Assembly: GCA_038049695.1 (NCBI GenBank)
Contig: CP142453.1
Location: 111,696,501 to 111,760,500, forward strand
DNA: 64,000 nucleotides
Source of the DNA: Cinnamomum chago
Lineage: Eukaryota; Streptophyta; Magnoliopsida; Laurales; Lauraceae
Direction: 5' to 3'
Position 1 is the stretch's first letter. Each line of letters starts with the position of its first letter. The notes under the pieces were generated by a model, which was not told the origin of the DNA, did not search any database, and worked only from the letters and a program-made list of their open reading frames with translations. Both the position numbers and the translations under genes were made by a program. Positions 62,603 to 64,000 of this stretch are shown in pieces.

Positions 62603-62937
62603 CATAGCCAAAAAAGGAAAAAAAAACTCAAAAACATGAATAAATAAATAAGTTATAAATCTCCATAGAGAATAAATAAATATTATTGAGAATTTCTCTT
62701 CCACAAGAAACTGCATGTGCAATCTAGCTCAATGGGACCCACTTGAGCCTTTTTGATACTTTGGTCATCCCATGATTTAACATTAGGCCCAATTTTACAA
62801 TAATTGAATGTTGATTTGCTGTTGGACCAAATTTCAAAAGAATCTACGACTAAGATGCTACAAGACTTTAAGGCTATTAAATTAAAGGCTAGGATAATTT
62901 ATTGGGGTTGAATTTTTGGGCTCTCTCTTGTCCATAG

Positions 62938-63239
62938 GCCAATTTGGCACTTTACTTGATTAGTAAAAGTCAAGTAAAGCCTATATTTTTCAAACAAGGG
63001 GTTACATCAATAGCATTTTAATTCAAAATTCTCATTATTTTTTTTTCAAAAAGTAAAAAAAAAAACATCATTTCTCCACTAAAAGACAAATAATCTCCTA
63101 TTCTCTATATAAAAAAAACAAAAAGATTCCATACTAAGCAACTAAAACTAAAATACCATCATAATCTCATTATATTTGATTATCTCTTGATTTGATGCTT
63201 TACTACACTTTATTTTACATGTAAAATTACCAAACGGGC
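62938..63239. mobile_element. Tourist-like MITE, same family as 28405-28708
   Basis: The left end GCCAATTTGGCACTTTAC and the right end (inverted) GCCCGTTTGGTAATTTTAC are flanked by TAG on both sides. The interior (AAAAGATTCCATACTAAGC; AAAATACCATCATAATC) is the reverse complement of matching segments in the 28.4-kb MITE. Confidence 0.65.
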
Positions 63240-63242
63240 TAG

Positions 63243-64000
63243 GAGGCCTTCCCATGTGTCCTCCTCCCATCGATTAACATGTTTCTAAATCCACCCCATG
63301 AGTAAGACTGCATAAAATCAATGTACAATATTTGCTCACATGACAATATTCTACAATGATATTTATATAAATTATTATTTTCTTTAATTCATCAAAACCA
63401 TAATTTAGCCTACCAGAGTATACAAAGAGTACCTATTTAAGAGCAAAAAATAATCTTGAGATTGAATAATTTCAATTAGGAGTCCCATCTGTTGAGCCCC
63501 AGTACTCGCAGGGTCCACCTTGGGCCCCACCTTGGCATGGGACAATCTCCCCCAGCATGGCCTGCACATAATGACGGAGTGTTGATAATCACCGAACCCA
63601 CTTGACCTAAGATCAACATGTCTTCAATCCAACGGTCCAATTCATTCGGATACGTGTCAAATCCCGGAATCCACAACTATTATATATAGATATAATATTC
63701 AAGTGAGGACTGATTTTCACCTATTATATGAGAACTTTTTTGCGATGCCTAACTAGCAACCCATCCAAACCTAGCAACCAATAGGAAACCCCTTGATAGT
63801 CACTAATCCGAAGAATTGGCACACATCCGAATAGACTGAACCGTTGGATCGAGGTTGAATATTTTTTTGAATATGAAATCATTAAACTCATGGGCCATGG
63901 ATGAAGGGGTTAGGGGGCATGAGTTTGGAGTCAAACTTGATACTTGAAGTAGTCTCATATAGATCTTTCCATCTCCACGGGCCCCATAAAAAAATTCTCA
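63243..64000. other. Window end, no gene recognised
   Basis: A patch around 63611-63665 and 63816-63900 shares words with the triplicated unit at 56 kb (CAATCCAACGG, TTCATTCGGAT), suggesting another diverged copy of that repeat, but no boundaries could be placed. Confidence 0.4.

Overview
This is nuclear DNA from a flowering plant. The four host genes are all intron-containing and on the minus strand: a 2-oxoglutarate/Fe(II)-oxygenase-like gene, a plant-type WNK kinase, ribosomal protein eS26, and mitochondrial Mn superoxide dismutase. The spaces between them are filled with LTR retrotransposons, MITEs and tRNA-derived SINEs. Long repeat-filled introns and AT-rich introns argue against a compact or grass-like genome. 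A magnoliid or other early-branching lineage is possible, but I cannot prove it from sequence alone.

Layout. 0.15-5.0 kb: three-exon 2OG-oxygenase-like gene (349 aa) without the expected metal-binding residues and with a hydrophobic C-terminal tail; a MITE and a remnant with a retroelement primer-binding site lie in its introns. 5-9.9 kb: no gene, SINE-like pieces only. 9.94-23.66 kb: one old Copia element (Tork/Tnt1 type) with four later insertions, each with its own target-site duplication: a hAT-type MITE in each LTR, a putative solo LTR in integrase, and a complete second Copia element (Ale/Retrofit type) in the RT/RNase H region. 24.0-31.1 kb: eight-exon WNK kinase (623 aa) with one GC-AG intron. 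31.1-41.3 kb: no gene; MITEs, a fold-back element and simple repeats. 41.3-44.45 kb: eS26 (125 aa, five coding exons, the first being only the ATG), with a SINE-in-SINE insertion just upstream of its promoter motifs. 45-50.7 kb: duplications and several SINEs. 50.9-57.65 kb: six-exon Mn-SOD (225 aa) with a SINE and a triplicated TIR element in intron 1. 57.8-64 kb: repeats only, including a Pack-type TIR element (59.04-60.37 kb) carrying one apparently intact exon, with splice sites, of a dienelactone-hydrolase-like gene.

The genes do not form a pathway. All four gene models were built by hand; the reading frame closes across every junction, which is the main support for the exon boundaries. 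The most interesting items are the captured hydrolase exon, the pseudo-oxygenase with a possible tail anchor, the five-element Copia nest with a datable order, and the GC-AG intron in the kinase domain of WNK.
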